DNA from: Okapia johnstoni
Taxonomy: Eukaryota; Chordata; Mammalia; Artiodactyla; Giraffidae
Direction of reading: 5' to 3'
Length of the DNA stretch: 64,000 bases
NCBI GenBank assembly: GCA_024291935.2
Contig: CM044311.1
Location: 16,763,001-16,827,000, forward strand
Positions 45,690 to 56,939 of the stretch are shown here, in pieces. The position numbers and the translations under genes were made by a program. Position 1 is the stretch's first letter; each line of letters begins with the position of its first letter. A model generated the notes under the pieces. That model worked only from the letters and a program-made list of their open reading frames with translations. It was not told where the DNA came from and ran no database searches.

Positions 45690-45890
45690 CACATCATATA
45701 TTACAGGAATATAAAACATATACAAATCTTAAGATTTTCAAAGCACTTTCTCATTTGATTTTTATACAAATGTGTGATGTTCAGTAGTTGAGAAGACTAA
45801 ATAGAGTTGAAAGAATTTGAGTTACTTTTCAAGGTCATCCAATAAGCACTTGTGATTTAATTAAGGTCAGATTTCAGATCTTTGTGTATT
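45690..45890 (-). mobile_element. MIR SINE remnant, antisense
   Basis: 'aaagcactttctcatttgat' followed by 'gttacttttcaaggtcatcc' matches antisense MIR (gcactttacatttaat ... aagttgcccaaggtcacac). Confidence 0.65.
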
Positions 45891-47084
45891 CCAAGTTTCT
45901 TTTAATTCTTATTTATAAGAATTACATTCTTACAAATCCATGTTTATAAAAACAAAATACAAATCTCTGGCCATGAGAATGTAACATTTTAAAAGAGTTT
46001 AGATATTCATTTTCTTTTTGAAAATCTTTCATGCTCCTTGTGAACTTTCAAATCCAACATGAACTGTAGGATTGGACTCAGTTCTATTTTGGGTTACCGA
46101 AACGATAGTATTTTGTTACGCTTCTGCTTAATAGAAAACTTTGCGCATATGAGGAAAAAGATCCTAAACTGCCTTACTTTAGCATTTATTTAGATAGCTA
46201 TATATGTCTGTTAGAGCATTTATATAAGTTTGAGTCATTAGAAATTTAGAGTCAAATTTTCAGTTCTTTAAGATAGTAATGACTCTTCTTTTTTGAAAAA
46301 CTGTTTCATGACTTTTAATTCAGAAGGTGAAGTAGAAATTTACATACAAGTAATTATGAAGATCAGATCAAATTAAATACAGTGTCTGGAAAGAGTAGTC
46401 TCCCAATAGATATTTTTTAATGAATCATGTAAGATCAAATATTATGATAAAGGGAAAGCAAACAGAATATGTAAATCTATTTCTGTTACCTTTACATGGG
46501 TGCTTTAAAACTATTTTCTAATGTGTAATTTTAAATATTATATATTGTGCTATATTATTAAACTAATATATTACTTTAATTTAAATGCATAAACATAAAT
46601 GTTATTGTATGCTAGATATAAAAATCTTTGCCACTATACCAGATGTGATTTAATTTCCTACTACAACTCTGTCAAGTAAATTAAGTTTCTAAAGGGGATT
46701 AGCTTTTATTATTGCACAATTTGAAATTTACAATTTTAAACGAGCCAAAGTGACTTACAAGGATTTTATTTTCTAACAGAATTACCGTAAAGGATGTTAA
46801 GGAGAATGCCTAATGGCGGATTGGTGCTATCCTAAAATAAAGTTATTCAAAACATGGATCCCAAGTGTCCATCTTAATTTTAATTTGTTCTATTAATAAT
46901 CTCAAAACAAGCAATAAAATGGGAAGTCTAACTGTATGATACACAATTCCGTTGTAGTTTATTGACTTGTATTAGAACTTGAGTTTCCAGATGCAAGCTA
47001 TAACCAATGCTTTACTTTGACATTTGAAGTATAGATTTAAGACTTATCCATGAAAGGTAAAGTTATGAAATATTTCAATGTAAC
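45891..47084. other. No gene; possible MIR scrap near 46620-46780
   Basis: AT-rich. 46640-46690 weakly resembles antisense MIR; not firm enough to call. Confidence 0.4.
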
Positions 47085-47760
47085 TAAGAGAACATTCTGT
47101 GTCTTTGTAGTATTAAAGGGCTTCTTTCAAAAAGGAGCAAAAAAGGAAACCTTACTAAATTTCTGTATATCATAAAAATGTGAAGAGACACCGGATACTG
47201 GGCCAACAAATATGTGATTGACAGAGAATTATTATAGGGCAAATTTAAGGAACTTCCACTGATCAGGAAGAAAAAGATACAGCACAACATAATAATTGGT
47301 ACAGTGTATAAGCAGGCATTTTGATAAATGTCTCATAACTGTCTAAAAGGATTTCAATCTCTTTTGTAATTAGGGAAATTCCAATTAAAACCACAGTGAG
47401 ATGCCATTTCACACCCACCAGATTGGCAAAACTTAAGGAGTCCAAGAACATGATGTTTTGGCAAGGATATAGAATAACGGGAACTCATACAAACCAGATA
47501 GACTGTATATTAGTGCAAACATTTTTGAAAGCTATTTGGCATTTTCTAATGAAGATGACAATGTGAAGTAAGAATTCATAATTCTACTCCTGGGAATATA
47601 TCCTAGAGAAACATTGGTCTCTGTCCACCAGGAGTCATGTAAATAAATGAATGCTGAATGCTCATAACTGTGGCATTGTTTGTACTAGCAAAATAAAGAC
47701 TAACAAATGAACGAAACACCAGGGTTGAAATATGCACTGAAAAGAAAGTAGACTAATATA
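47085..47760 (+). mobile_element. Old L1 (L1M-like) ORF2 3' region, sense
   Basis: 'aattaaaaccacagtgagat' and 'attctactcctgggaatata' are conserved ORF2 C-terminal stretches. The minus-strand frames 47084-47451 are shadows. Confidence 0.85.
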
Positions 47761-47790
47761 TAGTATTGCATTCTTATAATGCAAATCTTT

Positions 47791-48241
47791 TGTGGAGAAT
47801 AGCTGATTCTGATTCCATATTGGAACTATTTCTTTGACTTTTCATTGTTATTGTTATTATAATCATAAAAAATGGCCTGCCTCAGAGAATCCTGTCCCTC
47901 TGCCTGAATGTTAAACTAAAATGCCTTTGTTCAGGACCCCATCCACCTGTGGATGACAGGGAGGAAGAAATTAACACATCCCCTGCCAGAGGCTCACCAT
48001 TCTAGGAGACATTTGCAAGATAAATGGATTTTTTACTTTGTTTCCTCATTTCCTCCCTGTCTCTGTTCTCTAAAAGAAACTGGCATCCAGGCCCCAATAA
48101 GATGGTTATTTTGAGACATTAGTGTGCTATCTTTTCGGTCAGCAGACTTTCCAAAAAAAGTCACATTCCTTGCCTCAACACTTCAATTTCCATTCTTTGG
48201 CTTGTTGTGTGGTGAGCAGAGTGAGCTTGCAGTCAGTAACA
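47791..48241 (+). mobile_element. Solo LTR of a ruminant endogenous retrovirus (BTLTR-like)
   Basis: Starts tgtggagaatag and ends cagtcagtaaca, with TG...CA ends. It contains a promoter-like 'gttctctaaaagaaactggc', an R/U5-like 'agtcacattccttgcctcaa' preceded by a damaged polyadenylation signal (aaaaaa for aataaa), and 'gtgtggtgagcagagtgagc'. No internal viral genes flank it. TSD not clear, so the ends are approximate. Confidence 0.7.
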
Positions 48242-48257
48242 AAACTGTTCAGTAGTA

Positions 48258-48293
48258 AAAAAAAAAAAAAAAAAGAAAGAAAGAAAGAAAAAG
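48258..48293. repeat. A18 run plus (GAAA)n
   Basis: A run followed by four GAAA units. Microsatellite. Confidence 0.93.
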
Positions 48294-48371
48294 GAATGAA
48301 CTGTAGCTATCAGTTATCACTGTAACTAAATCTCACAAAACTTATGCTGGTTAATAAAAAGCAAGTTGTAG

Positions 48372-48930
48372 GAGGAGCAGTGACTGCAGTCATGAAATTA
48401 GAAGATGCTGGTTCCTTGGAAAGAAAGCTATGACAAACCTAGATAGTGTATTAAAAAGTAGAGACATCATTTTGTCAACAAAGATCCATATAGTCAAAGC
48501 TACAGTTTTTCCAGTAGTCATGTACAGATGTGAGAATTGAACCATAAAGAAGGTTGCGTGCCAAAGAGTTAATGCTTTGGTGATGGAGAAGATTCTTGAG
48601 AGCCCCCTGGACAGCAAAGAGATCAAACCAGTCAATCATAAAGAAAATCAACCCTGAATATTCATTGGAAGGACTGATGCTGACGCTGAAGCTCCAATAC
48701 TTTGGCCATCTGATGCGAAGAGCTGACTCATTTGAAAAGACCCTGATGCTGGGAAAGATTGAAAGCAGGAGGAGAAGGGGACAACAGAGGATGAGATGGT
48801 TGGATGGCATCATCGACTCAATGGACATGAGTGTGAGCAGACTCCAGGAGATGGTGAAGGACCCGGAAGCCTGGCATCCTGCAGTTTATGGGGTAACAAA
48901 GAGTCAAACACAGCTTAGTGCTTAAACAAC
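48372..48930 (+). mobile_element. BovB LINE 3' end, sense
   Basis: 'gtgactgcagtcatgaaatt' to 'cacagcttagtgcttaaac'. RT C-terminal coding with a stop in 'gagaattgaaccataaagaa' and a ~15-nt deletion near 48575; the last 110 codons (48596-48925) are open. Confidence 0.93.
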
Positions 48931-49765
48931 AATAGGAGGGGCAAATAAATAAAAGCAAAGATATTCTCTTGTATAACCACTACTGCCTGATTTGAGGGAG
49001 AAGCAGAGAGCAGAAGAAAGGATTAAATTAAGGATGGACATAGAGGAACTTTCATAGTGCCATTTAAGTTTGATTTCTTGGACTTGTCAGTGGGTGTTGA
49101 AGTCTGTGTTATATTTTTTAATGGGTTACCTATATATATATATTGACACCCATTTATGTTTTCAGAATTAAATGAAAATTGAAAGTAATTGTAAATAGAT
49201 ATTCCCATAGTTTCTTGTCACCCCTCATATGTTTTAAGTCAGAAGAGATATAGCAGCAAGAATAGAGGGCCAAGTGATTAATAAAAAACAAAGACAAAAA
49301 ACTGAGAGCTATTACCAAAAATCTCCTGTATGTACAAGATCAAAATAGTCCTGATTCTCAGAAAGATGCTCAGAAAAAAATAAATCTTCGAGAAAATCTG
49401 TTGAGAATGATTATTCTTTTACTACTTTCTGGATCTCTTCAAAGATATTATGAAACAATAATATGAATATTAATACATAGCCTTCAACTGTGGCCCTAAT
49501 TAGGAGAATTTTACCAGAAATGAGTGCTCCGGGCTAGTTGACAACCGTTCAACCTTGCTTGGCTCTTTTTATGTAATATCTTCCCTTCCTCTTACCTTCT
49601 TCCTGTGCTTGAGAATCTGAGATTAGGCTAAATTATTTTGGCTACCCTAACCTAACAGATTTTCCACAGAACTTTCATAGATTATATCATCCTAAGCACT
49701 GTTTTCAACACTCCTACTCATTAAATATATTTGACTTAGTTGCTTGATACATTAACTTATTCAAC
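48931..49765. other. No recognisable feature
   Basis: AT-rich with a short (TA)n at 49131-49143. Confidence 0.45.
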
Positions 49766-49774
49766 TTATTAAGA
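49766..49774. repeat. Target-site duplication, left copy, of the SINE/BovB chimera
   Basis: ttattaaga, repeated exactly at 50432-50440. Confidence 0.8.
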
Positions 49775-49869
49775 TGGATCCTCCCTGTAGATCAGATGGT
49801 AAATAATCTGCCCACAATGCAAGAGACCCAGGTTCAATCCCTGGTCCAGAAGATCCTCTGGAGAAGGGA
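49775..49869 (+). mobile_element. Bov-tA SINE head, 5' part of a chimera
   Basis: tRNA-derived head with B box ggttcaatccc, ending at 'tcctctggagaagggac'. It passes in the same orientation directly into BovB. Confidence 0.9.
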
Positions 49870-50431
49870 CTAGGTGCTTGCTCCTTAGAAGAAAACAGTG
49901 ACAAACCTAGACAGCATATTAAAAAAGCAGAGACATTACTTTGTTTACAAAAGACTGTACAGTCAAAACTATGGGTTTTTCCAGTAGTCATGTGTGGATG
50001 TGAGAGCTGGGCAATAAAAAGGCTGAGCTTCAAAGAACTGATGCCTTTAAACTGTGGTGCTGGAGAAGACTCTTAAGAGTCCCTTGGACAGCAAGGAGAT
50101 CAAACCAGTCAATCCTAGAGGAAATCACTCCTGAATATTCACTGAAAGGACTGATGCTGAAGCTGAAGTTCAGATACTCTGGCCACCTGATGTGAAGAGG
50201 CAACTCACTTGGAAAAAACAAACAAACAAAAAAACCCTGATGCTGGGGAAGATTGGAGGCAGGAGGAGAAGGGGACGACAATGGATTAAATGGTTGGATG
50301 ACACGACCGACTCAATGGACATGAGTTAGAGCAAACTTTGGGAACTGGTGAAGGACAGGGAAGCCTGGAGTGCTGCAGTCCATGGGGTCACAAAGAGTCA
50401 GACAAGGCTCAGCAACTGAACAACAAAAAAT
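49870..50431 (+). mobile_element. BovB LINE 3' end, 3' part of a chimera
   Basis: Begins 'taggtgcttgctccttagaa' within the RT C-terminal region and ends at an (aac)n/A-rich tail. A CAAA-rich insertion sits at 50214-50237. Shares one TSD pair with the SINE head before it. Confidence 0.93.
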
Positions 50432-50440
50432 TTATTAAGA
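50432..50440. repeat. Target-site duplication, right copy, of the SINE/BovB chimera
   Basis: ttattaaga. Confidence 0.8.
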
Positions 50441-50544
50441 AATTTTAAAGACTGCTTAGAACAAAGAGGTGGAGAGGATTCAGCAGAAAACTGACAATTT
50501 TTCTCAAAAACTCAACAGGCTTCATTGCTTTAGTCTTTATAAAA

Positions 50545-50571
50545 TTATTTATATTAAAGTATAGTTGACTT
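50545..50571 (-). mobile_element. L1 3' terminus, antisense, part 1
   Basis: 'tatattaaagtatagttgac' is the antisense end of an artiodactyl L1 3' UTR, split by the SINE dimer that follows. Confidence 0.75.
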
Positions 50572-50879
50572 GGGCTTCCCTCATAGCTCAATTGGTAAAG
50601 AATCTACCTGCAATGCAAGAGACCCTGGTTTGATTCCTGGGTTGGGAAGATCCACTAGAGAAGGGATAGTATACCCACTCCAGGTTTCTTGGGCTTTCCT
50701 CTTGGCTCAGCTTGTAAATAATCTGCCTGCAATATGGGAGGCCTGGGTTCAATCCTTGGGTTGGGAAGATCCTCTGGAGAAAGGAAAGGTTACTCACTCC
50801 AGTATTCTGGCCTGGAGAATTCCACGGACTGTCCATGGGATCCCAAAGAGTTGGTCATGACTGAATGACTTTCACTCAC
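50572..50879 (+). mobile_element. Bov-tA SINE dimer, nested in L1
   Basis: Two sense heads in tandem. The first (50572-50689) is cut after 'cccactccag'; the second (50690-50879) is nearly complete. A single exact 11-bp TSD, atagttgactt at 50561-50571 and 50880-50890, encloses both, so the pair behaves as one insertion. Confidence 0.93.
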
Positions 50880-51285
50880 ATAGTTGACTTACAATGTTGT
50901 TAATTTCTGCTGTACAACAAAGTGGCTCAGTTATATGCATACAGACATCCTTTTTCTTATATCCTTTTCCATTATAGTTTATCCTAAGATGTTGAATATA
51001 GTTCCCTGTTCTATACAGTAGGACCTTGCTATTTTTTTTTTCATTCTATATGTAATAGCTTGCATTTACTAACCCCAAGCTCCCAATCCATCCCTCCCAA
51101 CCAATCTCCCCCTCAGCAACCACAAGTCTGTTCTCTACTTCTGTGAGTATGTTTCTGTTTCATAGATATGTTCATTTGTGCAATATATTAGATTCCACAT
51201 ATAAGTGATATCATGTGGTATTTGTCTTTCTCTGGCTAACTTACTTCACTCACTTCACTTATTATCTCTGGTTGCATCTTAAATA
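50880..51285 (-). mobile_element. L1 3' UTR and ORF2 end, antisense, part 2
   Basis: 'acaatgttgttaatttctgc', 'tatacagtaggaccttgcta' and 'agattccacatataagtgat' identify the artiodactyl L1 3' UTR and ORF2 end on the minus strand. Confidence 0.88.
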
Positions 51286-51459
51286 TTTCTATCTTAAATT
51301 GGGTATAAAAGGATGAGGGGAGAAACATAAATATTTAGTTAAATTTTTGCTAATCAAAACAATGACTATAAGTACTTGGCAAGGCTCAGTTTTCTATCAC
51401 TACTTATATAAAAATGTATATAAAAAGCTTATATAAAATATTTTTATTGCTTTACCATC
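51286..51459. other. No recognisable feature
   Basis: AT-rich. Confidence 0.4.
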
Positions 51460-51560
51460 ACTCTTAGGACCTTTTATTATCTCCATTTAGTAAGTGATAG
51501 TTACTTTGCTTAAAGTTCTACAGCTTTTCAAAAGCAGAGCTTTAATTCACATTATGTTTA
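51460..51560 (-). mobile_element. MIR SINE remnant, antisense
   Basis: 'ccttttattatctccattta' followed by 'ctttgcttaaagttctacag' resembles antisense MIR core. Diverged. Confidence 0.5.
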
Positions 51561-52309
51561 TTCTAGATTCACAACAGGATATCTTAGATACTATGTGAGA
51601 GATGAATCCTCTACTGTCCCCATCATATTTATCACTGCCTCATTCTTGGGAGTTGTACTTTGGGGCAGTATTCCCATCTCCAGAAAAACTTCTCAAATCA
51701 AGGCAGGTTTTGCTTAGTAATCAGCTAGTAATGTCCCAATAATGCAGCATTGTAAACCCACAAAACTTTTCCTGACCCAGAAACCTACCTCTGTTTTCCA
51801 CGGACCTGTCTAAACTCACGCCTACCTTCTTAATTCTGGCAGCTTAAAAGTGGAATGATGCATTTCATGTTTCCTCACTTGGATGGAATTCTTTCCTGTC
51901 CTCCTTGCCCTATTCTTCCCTCTGTGATCCATGTCCCAACCTGTAAGCCTTGACCATAATTCACCCCTACTCCCTTTGACCCCTTAGAAAACCCCAACCT
52001 CTCCCACCCCACCCTACACTCTGTCCCTGAGCATTCCATTGTCCATTTCTTGGCTGCCCACAAGCCTAGCCTGACCTTTAGGGCTGAATTTCTTGGCTTT
52101 GCTCTTCTAGTGGTTATATTAGATTTGTTATTGATATTGAAAGGATTAGTATTCTGGGAAATTGTATTTGTTACGTGAATGTCAAATACATAATACATGG
52201 ATATCCTTTTTTAAAGTATACATTTTTTTTTCTCTTGTCTGAAGAGGCAGTTTGGCTAAATGATTAAACATAGAGGAAAAAAAGAAAAAGAAAAAACAAA
52301 AAAAAACTA
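51561..52309. other. No gene seen; unique, partly pyrimidine-rich
   Basis: Less AT-rich than average. The minus-strand frame 51875-52198 (107 codons) has no recognisable domain and basic, low-complexity composition. A-rich tract at 52275-52307. Confidence 0.45.
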
Positions 52310-52520
52310 AACTCAAACTGTCAAAGTTCAAACTCTAGGTCCTTGGCTTTTAAGCTGTGTAATCTTCGGTGACTTTCTTTGCTTCTCTTTATAGCTCAGT
52401 TTCTTCCTCTATAAGATAAAATATTAGCCATTATATCATTGTTGAGATGATTAGAAGGAGTTGATATATGGAAACCATTTAGAAGTCTTCTTGGCCCTGG
52501 AAAAGTGCTAACACTTTAAT
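52310..52520 (+). mobile_element. MIR SINE, sense
   Basis: One of the better MIR copies: 'aagctgtgtaatcttcggtg', 'gctcagtttcttcctctata' and 'gttgagatgattagaaggag' in the proper order. Confidence 0.85.
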
Positions 52521-54985
52521 GTTATTTGAGACAATAGAATGTTACAGTGATTTCACTATACATTTTTCATTTTCAGGTACAAATTTTTCAAATTATATCA
52601 AATAGAATTTTTGTAGCTAAATTCACTTGTCCATGGTGGTCTCTCATGTACCATCTATGGTGAATGTACATATATAGTGATTTAAAGGGATTTTTAAAAA
52701 AATGTTCATGTCTTTAATGAGAAGACCATTTCATGGTCACTTTGATTAATGAGGGTAAAATCTCCATATTGAAAAACCTGAAATCTGTGTTTTTAATAAA
52801 CAAGCAATGGATGGAACAGCACTTTGCTTTTGGCAGCAGTGAGAAAGTCAGGCTGCCTGAAGTGAAGTGTCCATTATGAGCAATGGCTGGAGGTGAGAGA
52901 AGCTTCCTTGATAAAACAAGGTTGACTTTTATGCAGGGGAAACGGTAAGTGGGAGATGCGGCGATGCCTGGTCATATGAATTCCAGTAGTAGGGCCTCAC
53001 TTCATTTTAGAAATACTTCTCAGATGGCACTTTGAGGATAGTCCGAGTCCCTTTGGTCAGGTGGAATGCGATTTCTGTGATACAGATCTGAAGCACTAAC
53101 AGCCAGGAATAAGGTAGGAGAGAAATCATTAAGAAGTGGAATCTATAAACCTAATGATTGATCCAGTGGAGAAAAGGAGAAAGCTAGTACCCGATTTCTC
53201 AGAAGGGAAATGATTAACATCTCTAGGAAATATTCAACATTTTCTTTCATTAAATGGAAAATATTGGAGGAAACACCAATTTTAATGTAGAGTATTTGAT
53301 TATAGATTTGGACATGTTGAGAAGGAGGTGACATATTTCCTTTTGCAGACACAAATCATTCTCGTGCCTGGTTGAGAATAATTAAACAAGGGTATAGCAG
53401 AGAAAGCAAGATGTACTTGAGAAACATTTCTAGTCAGTATTGAGATCAGAGTTCAAGGCTAGAGATCACTAATGGTAGTGTTGTCAATCCCTGCCATTTT
53501 GTGATATTGTAAACCAGTCCTAAGTAGTTGAGATGTTGAAACTAAAGGGATCATAGATAGCTTTATTCAGCCATAAAAGATTTAAAAAAACAGGTAAGAT
53601 ACTATTAGAGGAGGTCATCAGGAGGACCTCACCACTGGTTGAACTTTGAGCAAAACTGTAGCAATTGGAGGCACCTCACCCCATCCCCTGCCCTTGGAAC
53701 AAATAATGTGCCCACTGTTCTCGTGGTAGAAGCCATTTTCAAGGCTTGAGAGAGCAAGAGGTTTTTGAGACCATCACAACTGAATACATGACTGAACCTA
53801 GTTGAGGTTTCTGTTTAAACTTTTAAGATTTTAGCAGATCAGTGCAAAATCTACTCATCTTTGCAGTCACTCAAGACAAGCCTTCTATGAAAGCTTCCTT
53901 GTTTATTAAACTTGCCACCTACCAGTCCAGAGTGGTCTGTTTCTTCCCTTGGTCTTGCTCTCTATGCATGGCAGGCTAGTTTTTGAACCAACAGATGCAG
54001 AGGCAAACCAGCCAGGTTTAGTGGTGAGAGACTCATTGTAGTGATTAAACACAAGGTGTGGCCATGAAGACACATGGTGCAAAACGAAGTGGGAAAGGAA
54101 CCTGAAATTGACTGTGGGAATGTGGGGAACAGAGACGAGCACTGAGGCAAGCAAGGAGGAGAGCAATGGAGGTAAGAATGAGCCCAGAAGGACAGGAACA
54201 TTGATTCTGATATTAGCGTATCAAAAAATTACAATTTTTAGATGTGGAAGCTTTTTTGGATTTTAGGATATTGGAAAGGCCACAAGGCTGTACCACAGAA
54301 ATGAAGAGAAACACAAGGTCCCTGTCACTAAAGAGTGAATTGCACTGTAAGACCACTGGTTTGAGCTGGGCTCTAGAAGATTTGCTGGGAATATAACACT
54401 AAATGACTGAAGGTGAAGATATACTGTAATTATTTGAAAGTCTAAGGGGACATTGGAGCCACAGGACATAGGGGACTTTCTGTACAAGCCTCAGGAACAG
54501 CAGAGGATAAGTGACCTAGGTCTGTGTCTAACAGGCATGTTTCAGTACACAGTTTATAACCAGTGGCTATGCTGAGACACCCCACAGGCCAGAGCATAGA
54601 TGTAGAAACTCCTTAACACTCTGAGATAGGGGGCTAAGCCAACAATTGACATGGTCACTTAATTCAGATTAAAACTGAAATAATGGGAGGCAGGTCAGGC
54701 CACATCTGATGTGATCAAAGGCAACACCTTGAACAATTATTCCCAGAGACCTCAGTGGTATCAGATGGCTTTTTTTCAGACATCAGTTGCTTCTGGAGGC
54801 ATTGCATGGGTTTTGTACAAAGGCTCTCTTCTTTGGTGCTTTCACTGTGATAGACTCACATGAATTCAAGAGAGAAATTCTTTCTGCCTGGGGCCAGTGA
54901 ATTTACTCTTTTAGATTAAAAGTTCTCTGGGTTTGGAATCAGAACATAGATGTAGAATTGATGGTCCGATTCTGATTAATTCTGC
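52521..54985. other. No recognisable gene or classified repeat
   Basis: The longest repeat-poor stretch in the window (about 2.5 kb). Minus-strand frames at 53906-54201 overlap in two registers without family resemblance. I see no splice-bounded coding block, promoter or RNA gene. Confidence 0.5.
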
Positions 54986-54998
54986 CCTCAGACTGGTT
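54986..54998. repeat. 13-bp target-site duplication, left copy
   Basis: cctcagactggtt, exact match to 55272-55284. Flanks BOV-A2. Confidence 0.93.
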
Positions 54999-55271
54999 GC
55001 CGCTGCTGCTGCTAAGTCGCGTCAGTCGTGTCCGACTCTGTGCGACCCCATAGAGGGCAGCCCTCCAGGCTCCTCCGTCCCTGGGATTCTCCAGGCAAGA
55101 ATACTGGAGTGGGTTGCCATTTCCTCCTCCAGTACGTGAAAGTGAAAAGTGAAAGTGAAGTCTCTCAGTTGTGTCCGACTCTTCGCAACCCCATGGGCTG
55201 CAGCCTACCAGGCTCCTCCTTCCATGGGGTTTCCCAGGCAAGAGTACTGGAATGGGGTGCCATTGCCTTCT
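54999..55271 (-). mobile_element. BOV-A2 SINE (two Bov-A units), antisense, young
   Basis: Two Bov-A monomers (55013-55133 and about 55160-55271) joined by a 'gtgaaagtgaaaagtgaaag' linker, with the (gct)n typical of the BOV-A2 tail at 55001-55012. No tRNA head. Perfect 13-bp TSD and low divergence indicate a recent insertion. Confidence 0.95.
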
Positions 55272-55284
55272 CCTCAGACTGGTT
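55272..55284. repeat. 13-bp target-site duplication, right copy
   Basis: cctcagactggtt. Confidence 0.93.
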
Positions 55285-55507
55285 ATGTAATCCCAATAAT
55301 GTGATTACTGATCACTGAGATGTCTCTGAGCCACCATCAGTGTCATCACTAGAAATCAAAGATGCTGCATAGCTCTACCAAGCAAGCTGCTGCCTTGGGG
55401 TCCATGGGGGTCAATGAACTATCTAAGAGAATCCACTGCTAAGGTCCCTGATGGACCAAGAGAAATAAAATAGGAGGCATCAGGATATGGAGACCATTAT
55501 GGTACCT

Positions 55508-55718
55508 ATGGGACTTCCCAGGTGGCTCAGTTGTAAAGAATCTGCTTCCAACCAGGTGATGGGGTTTGGTTCCTGGGTCAGGAAGATCCCCTAGAGAAGG
55601 AAATGGCAAAGCACTCCAGTTTTCTTATCTGGAAAATCCCATGGATGGAGAAGCAAGGTGGACTACAGTCCATGGTGTCGCAAAAGAGCTGGACATGACT
55701 TAGTGACTGAACAACAAC
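55508..55718 (+). mobile_element. Bov-tA SINE, sense, full length
   Basis: Exact 9-bp TSD atggtacct at 55499-55507 and 55719-55727. It ends 25 bp before the target duplication of the solo LTR. Confidence 0.94.
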
Positions 55719-55746
55719 ATGGTACCTTGTGCCTGTGTAGGTATGA

Positions 55747-55752
55747 CATCAG
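55747..55752. repeat. 6-bp target-site duplication, left copy, of the solo LTR
   Basis: catcag; identical copy at 56934-56939. Confidence 0.93.
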
Positions 55753-56933
55753 TGCCGGAGTCCTGCTCCAGCTGGTCAGGGTTCCCTTAGGATGGACGGC
55801 GTCGGTGATACGAATGAGAAGACACAGCGAGTCGTGGTGTTTCCAAGTGTCTTCCGACTTTATTGTTTTTAAGACAGTTTTTATATTTTTTGTGGTACAT
55901 AGAAACAAATGTAAAGTATAGAATCATACCAATTCAGCTTAGTGGGCATACCAACTTAGCTTAATGGGCATATGAATTCAGCTTAATGGGCCTATCAATC
56001 CAGCTTAATAGGCCAGCAGTTTTTGACCTTCATCGAAACTGTTTGCCTGTTTTTAGGTACAAAAAGCCTCATTTTGTTTGCATCATCTTCCGGCCTGGGG
56101 GCCTGCTAACATCTTGTGACTCTCCTATTGATAAGGGTTGATCAGTCAGAACACTTTTGTATCAGGCACAGCAGGAAAGAATTTATCAATAGAAAGTTTC
56201 AAGGTAAAACCTGTTTTCGGTAATTTACTCTACGCCTTAAGCTTAACAGAAAAGAATGTGGTCCCAGAAGGTCAGCAAGCTGAAGGTCAGCTCTAAGTAA
56301 GAATCATCAGTTAATTCAACAATTGTCTTATTATTTGTATTAAAGCTCAACTTCTATTTATATAAATTTTTAACTATTATGCTTTCATTACATAGGTTAA
56401 ATACGTTAAGAGTAAAAACATAGTGAGTAAATATAGACTAAGTAACAGTTTCATAAAGCAATATTTCTTATATTTCCTAACAAGCCTTTTTTCCTGCGAA
56501 GGGTTTTGTGCCCATAGGGGCTTTCTGTGTGGAGGCTCTCAATGCGGTTTTATTACTAGGGAGCAGTTATGCACATTAGCTCCAAAGGCACAGGTACCTT
56601 TATTAAACAAACCAATATGTTAGCAAAAGGAATTTAGATCAGCATACTCTATATCTCAGATAATTTTATTTAGGGTGCTACCGTTCAGGGGCCTTGTTGA
56701 TTTGAGGTTTCAGATTGATCTATTTTAGAAGAGAATCAGGAAAAGCCTTTTGCCTAAGTCACAGAAAATAAGAAGAGGTTTATTATAGCAAGCGTCAGAA
56801 AGAGAGATCTCATTTTTAAGGTGAGCGCTGAGGCAGCCTCTCGAGAATCCCTGAGGCCTGAGTTGCTCTGCTCGTCAGGTCTTCTCCTCATGACTCTGTC
56901 ATGAGTGGGGATCTCGTGAGCTGGCTCCCGGCA
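55753..56933 (-). mobile_element. Solo LTR of a class II (ERVK-type) endogenous retrovirus
   Basis: 1181-bp LTR in antisense orientation. The ends are tgccggag ... ctcccggca (TG...CA inverted repeats), flanked by an exact 6-bp duplication, the length typical of betaretrovirus-like ERVs. The minus strand has a polyadenylation signal AATAAA (55859-55864) and a short U5 up to 55753. A TATA-like tttatataaat lies at 56357-56367. No gag, pol or env remains beside it, so it arose by LTR-LTR recombination. It holds a 22-bp x4 tandem repeat. Confidence 0.93.
55928..56015 (-). repeat. 22-bp x 4 tandem repeat within the LTR
   Basis: Four imperfect units at 55928, 55950, 55972 and 55994, each containing an agcttaatgggc-type core. 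Upstream of the polyadenylation signal on the LTR's own strand. Confidence 0.9.
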
Positions 56934-56939
56934 CATCAG
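56934..56939. repeat. 6-bp target-site duplication, right copy, of the solo LTR
   Basis: catcag. Confidence 0.93.

Noticed and set aside
50570..50860. 96-codon frame and its 82-codon antisense partner
   Set aside because: Entirely within the Bov-tA dimer.
51875..52198. 107-codon minus-strand frame in unique sequence
   Set aside because: No recognisable domain, no splice context and no matching composition; consistent with the expected longest chance frame in a locally GC-richer patch.
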